Notes under the pieces: model-generated
What the model saw: only the letters and a program-made list of their open reading frames with translations
Databases searched by the model: none
What the model was told of the DNA's origin: nothing
Source: Gordonia hankookensis
Lineage (GTDB): Bacteria > Actinomycetota > Actinomycetes > Mycobacteriales > Mycobacteriaceae
Direction: 5' to 3'
NCBI RefSeq assembly: GCF_014673215.1
Contig: NZ_JACWMS010000003.1
Coordinates: 740,579 to 804,578, forward strand
DNA: 64,000 nucleotides
Made by a program: the position numbers and the translations under genes
Shown: piece by piece, positions 51,223 through 59,889 of the stretch
Position numbering within the stretch: position 1 is the stretch's first letter
Layout of the letters: every line of letters begins with the position of its first letter

Positions 51223-52092
51223 ATGGAACTACGTCAGGTGGAGTACTTTCTCGCAGTTGTCGAACACGAGGGCATCGGCGGTGCCGCCGGGGCCCTTGGC
51301 GTCGCGCAACCCACTGTGTCACAAGCACTTCGGGCTCTCGAGCGCGAACTCGGCGTACAGCTGTTCCATCGCATCGGCCGTGGCATGGTGCTCAGCGCCG
51401 CCGGCCGGACGATGGTCGGTCCGGCACGTCAGATCGTGCGGGACGTCGGCGCGGTCGAGGATCTGCTGTCCGCATCGGCCGACGAACTGACCGGCCGCCT
51501 CGACATCCTCGCGGCCCCCGCGATGGCGAGCGGGCCGATCGTCGAGCTGATCGCGCGGTTCCGTCGTGAGTACCCCCGTGTGGGTGTCCGTTTCGGCGAG
51601 CTGCGCGATGAGACGCAGGCGGCCTCGGTGATCGAGGACGGACACTGCGAGTTCGTCGTCGCCCATCTCCCCATCGCGGGTGACGATCTGGAGGTCATCG
51701 TGCTCGGTGAGCAGGAGTACCTGCTCGTCTATCCGCCGGGATCGCAGGTCCCCGACGGGCCCATCCCGCTGGCGGAACTGCCCACGATCCCCATGGTGTT
51801 CGTCCCACGCGGGCACTCGGTCGCCGACGAGATCGAAGAGGCGATCCGAGTGGCCGGTGTCCGACCGCCGCTCGCGGTCCTGTCGGAGCATCGCGAGGAA
51901 CGGTTGCCGATGGTGCTGGCGGGTATCGGCGGCACCTTGCTGGAGAAGACGATGGCCGAGGCCGCCGCCGATCGCGTCGTCGTACGTACCGTCGAACCGC
52001 GGTTCGTCCGGCCGTTCGCGATCACCTATGACCCGGCAGGCCTGTCACCCGTGGGACACGCATTCGTCGACCTGATCCGCGAATCGCCGTGA
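51223..52092 (+). CDS. LysR-family transcriptional regulator
   Basis: A 289-residue LysR protein: helix-turn-helix GIGGAAGALGVAQPTVSQAL, RALERELGVQLFHR within the first 62 residues, then the effector domain. Similar to the protein encoded four bases upstream but clearly diverged. TAGGA lies before ATG 51223; the earlier frame has no ribosome site. It converges with the thiolase gene (19 bases apart). Two LysR genes in tandem could form a pair that senses two related metabolites. Confidence 0.87.
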   Translation: MELRQVEYFLAVVEHEGIGGAAGALGVAQPTVSQALRALERELGVQLFHRIGRGMVLSAAGRTMVGPARQIVRDVGAVEDLLSASADELTGRLDILAAPAMASGPIVELIARFRREYPRVGVRFGELRDETQAASVIEDGHCEFVVAHLPIAGDDLEVIVLGEQEYLLVYPPGSQVPDGPIPLAELPTIPMVFVPRGHSVADEIEEAIRVAGVRPPLAVLSEHREERLPMVLAGIGGTLLEKTMAEAAADRVVVRTVEPRFVRPFAITYDPAGLSPVGHAFVDLIRESP

Positions 52093-52111
52093 TCCCGGTG
52101 CGCGCCTGGAC

Positions 52112-53350
52112 TCAGACGACGCGTTCGAACACCGCCGCCAGCCCCTGGCCGCCGCCGATGCACATCGTCTCCAGTCCGTAGCGGACGTCGTTGCGCACCA
52201 TCTCCCGCGCCAGGGATGCGAGCATGCGCACGCCGGTCGCGCCGACCGGATGGCCGAGCGAGATCCCCGACCCGTGCACGTTGGTGCGATCGAAGCCGCC
52301 ACCGGTACCGAATCGTCCGAAACCCCACTCGCGCGTCACCGCCAGCGCCTGCGCGGCGAAGGCCTCGTTGAGCTCGATCACGTCGATGTCGGCGAGCGTC
52401 ACACCCGCCTTGGCCAGCGCCTTCTCGGTGGCGGGCACCGGCCCGATACCCATCGTGCGCGGTGGGACTCCGGCGACTGCCCAGGACACCAGCCGCACCA
52501 GCGGGCGCAGACCGTGTTTCTCCGCGACGTCGGGTGTGGTCACGATGCACATGGCCGCCGCATCGTTCTGGCCGCTGGCGTTGCCTGCGGTGACGGTCGC
52601 GTCCGGGTCGGCCTTCCCCATGATCGGCCTGAGTTTGGCGAGGGAATCCGGCGAGACGTCGGGACGCGGATGCTCATCGGTGTCGATGATCTGTTCGCCA
52701 CCGCGGCTGCGGACGGTCACGGGGATGATCTCCTCGGCGAGGATGCCGTCTTTCTGTGCCCGCACCGCACGCAGGTGCGACTCGACGGCGAGTTCGTCCT
52801 GTTCCTCGCGGGAGATCTCGTACTCCTTCCGGAGATTCTCCGCGGTCTCGATCATGCCACCGGGCACCGGGTAGTTCTGCCCTCCGGCGGTGGACCGGGC
52901 ACGAACCAGGCTGTCGTGCATGGCGATACCGGTTCGGGCGCCGCCCCAGCGCATGTCGACGGAGTAGAACGACGCATTACTCATCGATTCCGTCCCACCG
53001 GCGACCACGACATCATTGTCGCCGGCCGCGACCTGGAACGCGGCCTGGACGACCGCCTGCAGCCCGGAGCCGCATCGCCGGTCGATGTGCATGCCGCCCA
53101 CCGTGATCGGCAGGCCTGCGTCGAGTGCGACGACCCGGCCGATGGCCGGCGCCTCACTGTTGCCGTTGCAGTGCCCGAGGACCACATCTTCGACCACATC
53201 CGGCGCGAGCCCGGTCCGATCAAGCATGCCGCGCAACGCGGTCACTCCGAGTTCGACGGCGGTGACGTCTTTGAACATGCCGCCGTACCGGCCGATCGGG
53301 GTGCGGACGGGTTCACAGATCACCACGTCACGTAAAACAGTGTCTCTCAT
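52112..53350 (-). CDS. Thiolase (acetyl-CoA acetyltransferase family)
   Basis: A 412-residue thiolase with all active-site elements: nucleophilic Cys in DRRCGSGLQAV (about 92), NEAFAAQ (about 350), GHPVGATG (about 380) and CIGGGQG with the second Cys (about 402). It cleaves 3-ketoacyl-CoA to acetyl-CoA and a shortened acyl-CoA, or runs the reverse condensation. It is downstream of a FabG-type ketoreductase on the same strand (49 bases between), a pairing typical of beta-oxidation or acetoacetyl-CoA formation. Confidence 0.92.
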   Translation of the reverse strand: MRDTVLRDVVICEPVRTPIGRYGGMFKDVTAVELGVTALRGMLDRTGLAPDVVEDVVLGHCNGNSEAPAIGRVVALDAGLPITVGGMHIDRRCGSGLQAVVQAAFQVAAGDNDVVVAGGTESMSNASFYSVDMRWGGARTGIAMHDSLVRARSTAGGQNYPVPGGMIETAENLRKEYEISREEQDELAVESHLRAVRAQKDGILAEEIIPVTVRSRGGEQIIDTDEHPRPDVSPDSLAKLRPIMGKADPDATVTAGNASGQNDAAAMCIVTTPDVAEKHGLRPLVRLVSWAVAGVPPRTMGIGPVPATEKALAKAGVTLADIDVIELNEAFAAQALAVTREWGFGRFGTGGGFDRTNVHGSGISLGHPVGATGVRMLASLAREMVRNDVRYGLETMCIGGGQGLAAVFERVV

Positions 53351-53399
53351 TGCAAGCCTTTCGAATTCGGCGAACCACGGTGTCGGCGGCGGGCTGCGT

Positions 53400-54158
53400 T
53401 CACATGAAGCGCCCGCCGGTCACCTCGAGCACCGTCCCGGTCATGTACGAGGACATGTCAGAGGCGAGGAAGAGAGCTACGGAGGCCACCTCACCGACCT
53501 CGCCTGCCCGCTGCATGGGGATCTCGGCCATCTTCTGGTCCCACGCCTTCTGCGGCATCGCCTCGGTCATCGCGGACCGGATGAGACCGGGCTGGATCGC
53601 ATTGACCCGTACCCCGTGATGTGCCATCTCCTTGGCGGCGGCCTTGGTCATGCCCACGATGCCTGCCTTGGCGGCCGAATAGTTCGTCTGCCCGACCATC
53701 CCGACCTTGCCCGACAGCGACGAGATGTTCACGATGGCACCGCGTTTGGCCTCGCGCATGATCGCGGCAGCCTTGCGGGTACCGTTCCACGTCCCCTTGA
53801 GATGCACGGAGATCACCAGGTCGAAGTCGTCCTCGGACATCGTGCGCATCGTCGCGTCACGGGTGATGCCGGCATTGTTCACCATCACGTCCAGCGAACC
53901 GAAGCCGTCGACGGCCTCGGCCAGAAGCGCATCGACGCTGGTGGAGTCGGTCACATCGCACCGCACGGCGCGCGCGACGTCGGTGCCGCCGAGCTTCTCC
54001 ACCGCGGCCTGGGCGGCCTCTTCGTTCAGGTCACCGAGCACCACGCGTGCACCCGCGTCGACGAACGACCGTGCGATCTCGAGTCCGATGCCCTGCGCAC
54101 CACCGGTGATGACCGCGGTCCGCCCGTCCAGGAGGGTGTTGGGTGCAGAAGAGTCCAT
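53400..54158 (-). CDS. 3-oxoacyl-CoA/ACP reductase-type SDR (FabG/PhaB-like)
   Basis: A 252-residue classical SDR: GGAQGIG at about 18-24, NNAG near 95, catalytic Ser in NISSLSG, YSAAK near 160-164, and NAIQPG. It should interconvert 3-hydroxyacyl and 3-oxoacyl thioesters. With the thiolase gene behind it, it forms a short beta-oxidation unit, and it is divergent from an acyl-CoA dehydrogenase. The region between the divergent starts is only about 120 bases. Confidence 0.87.
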   Translation of the reverse strand: MDSSAPNTLLDGRTAVITGGAQGIGLEIARSFVDAGARVVLGDLNEEAAQAAVEKLGGTDVARAVRCDVTDSTSVDALLAEAVDGFGSLDVMVNNAGITRDATMRTMSEDDFDLVISVHLKGTWNGTRKAAAIMREAKRGAIVNISSLSGKVGMVGQTNYSAAKAGIVGMTKAAAKEMAHHGVRVNAIQPGLIRSAMTEAMPQKAWDQKMAEIPMQRAGEVGEVASVALFLASDMSSYMTGTVLEVTGGRFM

Positions 54159-54289
54159 ATGACGGAATCTACCGGCCGCCGCACCGAATCGACCCCCGCC
54201 GATCCATTCGAAGCGGCTATCCGTGCAGTAGCGAGTTCGTAGTGGACCGCGCCCGCCGAGGGCGCCACAGTGGGAGGATGACCGGTGTC

Positions 54290-55519
54290 ATGAACACAGC
54301 AGCTGCCACATCCCAGGTGTCCGCCGAGGACTTCGCGGACATCCTCGCCGCCACGCGTGAGTTCGTCCGCGAGAAGGTCGTCCCGCGTGAGCAGGAGATC
54401 CTCGACGGCGACGCGATCCCCGACGACATCCGGGCCACCGCCAAGGACATGGGCCTGTTCGGCTACGCGATCCCGCAGGAGTGGGGCGGCCTCGGCCTCG
54501 ACCTCACCCAGGACGTCGAACTGGCCATGGAGTTCGGTTACACGTCGCTGGCGCTCCGGTCGATGTTCGGCACCAACAACGGTATCGCCGGCCAGGTACT
54601 CGTCGGTTTCGGCACCGATGAGCAGAAGCGCACCTGGCTGGAGAAGATCGCCTCGGGCGAGGTGGTCGCCTCGTTCGCGCTCACCGAGCCGGGCGCCGGC
54701 TCGGACCCGGCCGGACTGCGCACCAAGGCGGTTCGCGCCGGATCGGGAGATGACGCCGACTGGGTGATCACCGGCGAGAAGCGATTCATCACCAATGCGC
54801 CGTTGGCCGACCTGTTCGTGGTGTTCGCGCGGACCGAGCGCCGGGAGCGCAGCGAGCGGGCTCAATCCTCGGAGCGCATGGCCGACTCCGACGGGACCGG
54901 GATCGCGGTGTTCCTGGTTCCCGCGGGGACGTCGGGTATCACCATCGGCGCGAAGGACCGCAAGATGGGACAGGAAGGCGCGTGGACCTCGGATGTCCAC
55001 TTCGATGACGTCCGGGTGCCTGCCTCGGCGCTCGTCGGCGGCAGCGAGGACGTCGGCTATCGGGCAGCCATGACCTCACTGGCACGAGGCCGTGTCCACA
55101 TCGCGGCTCTGTCGGTCGGTACCGCGCAGCGCGCTCTCGACGAATCGGTGACGTGGGCCGCCACCGCGACCCAGGGCGGCACCGCGATCGGCGAGTTCCA
55201 ACTCGTACAGGCCATGCTCGCCGACCAGCAGGCGGGAGTGATGGCCGGACGCGCGATGGTGCGGGATGCGGCGCGCGCGTGGGTCGACGAGACGGACCGA
55301 CGGATCGCACCGTCGGCGGCCAAGCTCTTCTGCACCGAGATGGTCGGCAAGGTCGCCGATCTGGCTGTGCAGGTTCACGGTGGCAGTGGCTACATGCGCG
55401 ACGTGCCCGTCGAGCGGATCTACCGCGACGTCCGCCTGCTCCGACTGTACGAGGGCACCAGCGAGATCCAGCGGCTGATCATCGGCCGGAATCTGGTGAA
55501 GCGAGCGCAACGGGGCTGA
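54290..55519 (+). CDS. Acyl-CoA dehydrogenase with a low-complexity insertion
   Basis: About 409 residues. FALTEPGAGSDPAG (flavin/substrate region), RDVPVERIYRDVRLLRLYEG near the end and the catalytic Glu in LYEGTSEIQ identify the family. Between VFARTERR and GIAVFLVP lies an insertion of about 15 residues, RERSERAQSSERMADS, absent from the two other dehydrogenases in this window. Its DNA resembles the core of the intergenic repeat at 46961. Start: ATG 54290 has GGAGG 12 bases upstream; ATG 54278 directly abuts GGAGG, so neither is ideal. Divergent from the thiolase-ketoreductase unit. Confidence 0.88.
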   Translation: MNTAAATSQVSAEDFADILAATREFVREKVVPREQEILDGDAIPDDIRATAKDMGLFGYAIPQEWGGLGLDLTQDVELAMEFGYTSLALRSMFGTNNGIAGQVLVGFGTDEQKRTWLEKIASGEVVASFALTEPGAGSDPAGLRTKAVRAGSGDDADWVITGEKRFITNAPLADLFVVFARTERRERSERAQSSERMADSDGTGIAVFLVPAGTSGITIGAKDRKMGQEGAWTSDVHFDDVRVPASALVGGSEDVGYRAAMTSLARGRVHIAALSVGTAQRALDESVTWAATATQGGTAIGEFQLVQAMLADQQAGVMAGRAMVRDAARAWVDETDRRIAPSAAKLFCTEMVGKVADLAVQVHGGSGYMRDVPVERIYRDVRLLRLYEGTSEIQRLIIGRNLVKRAQRG

Positions 55520-56001
55520 TTGCCGTGCCCCTCGACCTCGTGGGCACTGAACTGATCGCAGGGGCCGCCACCCGAGGTGTCACGGACGAGTGTGGCGGCT
55601 GGTGACCACCGATATCCGACGTTGCAACGGTTGTCCGGTTGACCCGGCCCCGCCCATCGTGTCGGTGGCCGCCGATAATCCGATTTCAGCACCGCGGTCT
55701 CCGAGGCTGCAACGGCCAAACGGCCACCGTAGTGCTTCCTCATCGGCGGATGCGGCAGGCACTCGACCATTGCGGGATCCCGACGAGTACGAATCGGTCT
55801 CGCCTGGAACGACTGTCGCGGATGCCGACCATGTGGACAGAATTCACGTCCCCGCCGATCTTGTCGGTGCCCGCAGATAGTCTGGTTCCACCAAGCCGAA
55901 ATGATGACAGCCGGTCGACCGCAGGACACCCGGTTCTGGTCGACCAGAGACAACGATGACGATGCCCTGCAAGCGCATCCGCGTTATCCGAGAGGCTGTA
56001 C
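55520..56001. other. 482-base region upstream of DUF222/HNH copy 2, with a perfect palindrome
   Basis: I see no credible gene here. TCTGGTCGACCAGA at 55935-55948 is a perfect 14-bp palindrome, 53 bases before the DUF222 start and a probable operator. TAGTCT at 55878-55883 is a possible -10 hexamer. No LexA-like box is present, unlike upstream of copy 1. Confidence 0.5.
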
Positions 56002-57252
56002 ATGACCACCACGGTTGAGCTGTCCACCATCGCCGATTCGTTGCGCGATGTCGCATTCGCCGACGACATGTCCGGCCGCGGCGCGTTCGAGGCGATGCGC
56101 ACGATTCTGACGCTGCGAAATCTGATCGATCATCACGCGGCCATTCTCACCGGTCACCTCGAACGGCTCGGCGTCGGCGAGAGCCACGGACGCAAGCTCC
56201 GAGAGTTGTTGATCGTCATGGGCTTCGCGCCCAACGTCGCTGCGCGACTGATCCGGATCGCGGCCTCGACGGCCGCCCTGCCGACCGCGCATGCCCATGC
56301 CGCCGATGGTGCGATCTCTGCCGAGCACATCGATGCGATCGTCACCGGCATCGCACACATCGCGAAGCGATCACCCGAATCGGTCGACGACGACACCCGA
56401 TACGGGCAGCTGACCGATCTGCTCGGCCAGTTCTTCTTCGGAGCGACTCCCGCCCAGATCGCCGCGCGCGCCAGGGTGATCGGCAACGAGCTCGCCGCGA
56501 CCACCGACGGCGGTTTGCCGGCCGCCGAGGACCGTTCGATCAATGCCCTCACCCATGCCGCCGACAGCGACGGCCGCCTACAGGTACGCGCCGACCTCGA
56601 CACCGAGGTCGGCGAGAAGTTTCGGGCCGCGATGGAGGAACTCGGCGCTCCGCGGCCCGAACCCGACGGATCCGCCGACGCCCGGTCGATCGAACGTCGG
56701 CAGGCCGATGCGCTCGAAACGTTGTTGGACATCGCCTCCCGCGGCGGCGACACCGCATCGGCACCACGTACCCAGGTGCTGATCACGGTGCCCGCCGATG
56801 CGCCGATCCAGGCATCATTGCAGTTCATGGGATCGGTCACCGAAGCCACCCTGGCGCAACTGACATGCGATGCCAGCGTCACCACTGTCATCGTCGACGG
56901 TGAGAAGGTTCCCCTCGACATCAGCCGCGACAAGCGACTGTTCACCGCCGCGATGCGCAAGGCCCTCTATGTCCGTGATCGCTGCTGCATCAAGTGCGGT
57001 GCACCGGCCGCCCGCACCCATGCCCACCACATCGTGCACTGGGCCGACGGCGGTGAGACCGCCGTGGTCAACGGCTGTCTGCTGTGCCCGTCATGCCACG
57101 CCGACGTCCATCACAACGGCTGGGACGTCACCATCGGCCTCGACAAACACCCCTGGCTCATCCCACCGGCCACCCTCGACCCACGTCGACAACCCATACC
57201 CGCCCACAACCGGCGCAGCATGACCCTCGACGACCTACCCGCTGCGGCCTGA
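56002..57252 (+). CDS. DUF222/HNH endonuclease (13E12 repeat family), copy 2
   Basis: A 416-residue paralogue of the protein at 33521, closely similar along its whole length. Both share RELLIVMGFAP in the DUF222 part and RCCIKCGAPAARTHAHHI with CLLCPSCHADVHH in the HNH domain. The two genes are direct repeats 22.5 kb apart. A ribosome site (GAGAGG) precedes ATG 56002. The promoter differs from copy 1: a 14-bp palindrome takes the place of the LexA box. Downstream lie two 21-base tandem repeats whose second unit begins the shared 25-base motif. Confidence 0.9.
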   Translation: MTTTVELSTIADSLRDVAFADDMSGRGAFEAMRTILTLRNLIDHHAAILTGHLERLGVGESHGRKLRELLIVMGFAPNVAARLIRIAASTAALPTAHAHAADGAISAEHIDAIVTGIAHIAKRSPESVDDDTRYGQLTDLLGQFFFGATPAQIAARARVIGNELAATTDGGLPAAEDRSINALTHAADSDGRLQVRADLDTEVGEKFRAAMEELGAPRPEPDGSADARSIERRQADALETLLDIASRGGDTASAPRTQVLITVPADAPIQASLQFMGSVTEATLAQLTCDASVTTVIVDGEKVPLDISRDKRLFTAAMRKALYVRDRCCIKCGAPAARTHAHHIVHWADGGETAVVNGCLLCPSCHADVHHNGWDVTIGLDKHPWLIPPATLDPRRQPIPAHNRRSMTLDDLPAAA

Positions 57253-57334
57253 AATGGCTTCCACCTCAAGCACACTCGACGTCGACAACGCCAACCCGGC
57301 AGACAACTGACCGATCAGCGGCGAACACCGCACC

Positions 57335-57383
57335 GTTCCTTGACAACTCCACAGTGTTCCTTGACAACTCCACAGTGTGAAAC
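57335..57383 (+). repeat. Tandem 21-bp repeat carrying the DUF222-downstream motif
   Basis: GTTCCTTGACAACTCCACAGT occurs at 57335-57355 and again, identically, at 57356-57376, followed by GTGAAAC. The second unit plus this tail (57359-57383) matches 34820-34844, downstream of copy 1, at 22 of 25 positions. Confidence 0.75.
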
Positions 57384-57396
57384 ACGCATGGCCGCC

Positions 57397-57431
57397 GCTG
57401 ACCGAGTGGCAACCGACGCCACTCGGTCAGC
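57397..57431. terminator. Bidirectional hairpin terminator between DUF222 copy 2 and the acyl-CoA ligase
   Basis: GCTGACCGAGTGGC (57397-57410) and GCCACTCGGTCAGC (57418-57431) form a perfect 14-bp stem with loop AACCGAC. The right arm contains the stop codon of the acyl-CoA ligase (57427-57429). It lies between convergent genes and is suited to end transcription from both. Confidence 0.75.
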
Positions 57432-59112
57432 GGGCCGTGGGTGCCAGCCGACCGCGCAACGCGACCTTCTGGATCTTGCCCGCAGCCGACGTCGGCAGGG
57501 AGTCCACGACGATGACGTCGCGGATCTTCTTGTACGGCAACACCTGCTCGGCGACGAAACCGCGGACGAGCTCCTCGTCGACCACGTGGCCGTCCTTGGG
57601 CACGATGAACGCGACCGGCTCCTGACCGACACTGCCCGCCTCACGCCCGACCACGGCAGCGGAGGCAACATCCGGATGCGTGACCAGGATCTCCTCGAGC
57701 TCGCGTGGATAGACGTTGTAGCCCTTGTAGATCAGCATGTCCTTGGCACGGTCACAGATGTAGAGATAACCGTCGTCGTCGCGGTAGGCGATGTCGCCGG
57801 TGTCGAGCCATCCGTCGAGATACTGCGCGGCCGTGATCTCGGGGTGGCCCAGATAGCCGGCGGTGACCTGAGGTCCGCGGACCCACAGCTCGCCACGTTC
57901 ACCCGCCGACAGCACGGTGTGCGGGTCATCGACCGAGCGGATCTCGATCGCGGTGTCGAATGTCGGCAAACCCACACTGCCGAGCCGGTAATCACCGTCA
58001 CTCGTCAGCGGCGCCGACGAGACCAGGCACGTTGCCTCGGTGAGTCCATATCCCTCGACGACCGCCCCCGAGGGGAAGGCCGCCTGCAGCAACTCGAGTG
58101 TCACCCGGTCGATCGGTGCAGCGCCCGATGACACCACCCGAACCGACGACAGGTCACGGCTCCCGACGTCCGGGTGCGTGGCCAACGCGTGCCACATCGC
58201 CGGACTGCCGGTGATGTAGGTCGCGTGATGCCGTTCGATCAGACCGAGCATCTTCGCCGGATCGAACCGTCCCGCCAGCACCTGGGTCGCACCGCAGAGC
58301 AGCAGGAAGGACATGTTGATGAGGGCGTGCGCGTGGAACAGCGGCGACACCACGACGGTGGCGGCGTCGCCGGGGACCACTCCCCGACTCTCACCACCTC
58401 GTGATCGGAGCTGGACGTACCCGTCGTCGCCCTCGATCACCGCGTGCCCGGCGCGCCACCCGACCATCTGGGTGACGTTTCCGATCACGTTGCGGTGCAA
58501 CACCTGAACACCCTTGGAGACCCCGGTGGTGCCGCCGGTGAAAGCGAGGTGCGCGACGTCGGCGGAAGTCACCGACGTGGCCGGGGCGACGGAGTGGCCC
58601 GCGGTGAATTCCGCGAGCGTCACCACCCCAGCGGGTGCCGACGGCGCGTCGGGCTCGGCCAGCACCACGGCGAGAAGTCGGGTTTCGCCGGCCGCATCAA
58701 GCAGACGGTCGAGTTGCTCGGCTCCGGTGAACGCTGCCACCGCACCCGTTTCGGCGAGCTGCGCCCGCAAGCCGGGAACGGGTTGGAGCGGATTGACGAG
58801 CGTGACCGTAGCCCCGGCGCGCAACGAACCGTAGTAAGCGACGACGAACTCGATGCTGTTGGCAAGATGCAGCAGGACCACGTCGAGATAGTCGACCCCG
58901 GACGCTCGCAACGCCGCTGCGACCCGGCCGGTTTCGACGTCGAGTTCGTCGTAACTCAACACACGGTCACCGTCGACCACGGCCGCCCGATCGCCGTACA
59001 TCCGCGCCATACTCGGCGGCAGTGCGGCCACCGGGACGTCGGGATAGTGGAGTTGGGTCGACCCGTGAGAAGCGGCGGCCCCGTTGCGGGCCTTCGTCGA
59101 CGCATCACTCAT
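57427..59112 (-). CDS. Acyl-CoA ligase (AMP-binding)
   Basis: A 561-residue ANL ligase. The P-loop is FTGGTTGVSKGVQVLHRN (TGG in place of the usual TSG), followed by EGYGLTEATCLVS, TGDIAYRDDDGYLYICDRAK, YKGYNVYPRELEE and the C-terminal lysine in TSAAGKIQK. It makes a CoA thioester from a carboxylic acid. It overlaps the SDR gene by four bases and is the last gene of a SDR-ligase unit that follows a thiolase and an MFS carrier on the same strand, so it probably activates the acid imported by that carrier. Confidence 0.9.
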   Translation of the reverse strand: MSDASTKARNGAAASHGSTQLHYPDVPVAALPPSMARMYGDRAAVVDGDRVLSYDELDVETGRVAAALRASGVDYLDVVLLHLANSIEFVVAYYGSLRAGATVTLVNPLQPVPGLRAQLAETGAVAAFTGAEQLDRLLDAAGETRLLAVVLAEPDAPSAPAGVVTLAEFTAGHSVAPATSVTSADVAHLAFTGGTTGVSKGVQVLHRNVIGNVTQMVGWRAGHAVIEGDDGYVQLRSRGGESRGVVPGDAATVVVSPLFHAHALINMSFLLLCGATQVLAGRFDPAKMLGLIERHHATYITGSPAMWHALATHPDVGSRDLSSVRVVSSGAAPIDRVTLELLQAAFPSGAVVEGYGLTEATCLVSSAPLTSDGDYRLGSVGLPTFDTAIEIRSVDDPHTVLSAGERGELWVRGPQVTAGYLGHPEITAAQYLDGWLDTGDIAYRDDDGYLYICDRAKDMLIYKGYNVYPRELEEILVTHPDVASAAVVGREAGSVGQEPVAFIVPKDGHVVDEELVRGFVAEQVLPYKKIRDVIVVDSLPTSAAGKIQKVALRGRLAPTAR

Positions 59113-59873
59113 CGCGGTGCCATCCGGATCGCTCCGTCGAGGCGGATCGTCTCGCCGTTGAGATAGCTGTTCTCGAGGATCGAGACCGCGAGTTGCCCGA
59201 ACTCCGACGGCTTGCCCAGGCGAGACGGATTCGGGATGCTGGCCGCGAGAGACGCACGGACGTCGTCGCGCAGCCGCGCCAGCAGGGGCGTGTCCATCGT
59301 GCCCGGTGCGATCGTGTTGACCCGGACGAGTTTGCTCGCCAGGTCGCGCGCTCCGACGATCGTCATGCCGACGATGCCCGCTTTCGAGGCGCTGTAGTTG
59401 ATCTGACCGATCTGCCCCTCGAAGGCGGCGACCGAGGCCGTGAGGACGATGCAGCCGCGCTCGCCGTCGATCTCGTCGAGCCGCGCCATCCGCTCGGCAC
59501 CCAGGGAGAGGGCATTGAACGAGCCGACGAGGTTCAGATTGATCACGAACTCGAAGTCCTCGAGCGATCCCGCCTTGCCATCCCTGTCCAGCACGCGCAT
59601 CCGCCGTCCGGCACCCGCGCAGTGCACCAGCCCCCGCAGACCGCCGCGCTCGTCGGCGACGTCGAGGGCGGCAGCGAACTGCTCACGATCGGTGATGTCG
59701 GCCGGGGCGAAGCTCGCCGACGACCCGAGTTCGTCTGCGACGGCTGCGCCGTCTGAGGTGGGCAGATCGATCACCGTGACCTGTCCCCCTGCGTCGACGA
59801 TGCGGTTCGCCGTTGCTAGCCCCAACCCCGATGCGCCACCGGTGACGGCGAAGGACTGACCTTTGAGTTCCAT
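59109..59873 (-). CDS. SDR, 3-hydroxyacyl-CoA dehydrogenase type 2-like
   Basis: A 254-residue classical SDR: GGASGLG at about 12-18, catalytic YSASK near 158, N-terminal MELKGQSFAVTG and C-terminal LNGETIRLDGAIRMAPR. The length and these end sequences match the 17-beta-HSD10-like 3-hydroxyacyl-CoA dehydrogenases found in branched-chain and sterol-type acid degradation. It lies 16 bases after the thiolase gene and overlaps the ligase, so hydroxyacyl-CoA oxidation followed by thiolysis is the obvious joint role. Confidence 0.87.
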   Translation of the reverse strand: MELKGQSFAVTGGASGLGLATANRIVDAGGQVTVIDLPTSDGAAVADELGSSASFAPADITDREQFAAALDVADERGGLRGLVHCAGAGRRMRVLDRDGKAGSLEDFEFVINLNLVGSFNALSLGAERMARLDEIDGERGCIVLTASVAAFEGQIGQINYSASKAGIVGMTIVGARDLASKLVRVNTIAPGTMDTPLLARLRDDVRASLAASIPNPSRLGKPSEFGQLAVSILENSYLNGETIRLDGAIRMAPR

Positions 59874-59889
59874 TGTGTTCCTTTGGTTT

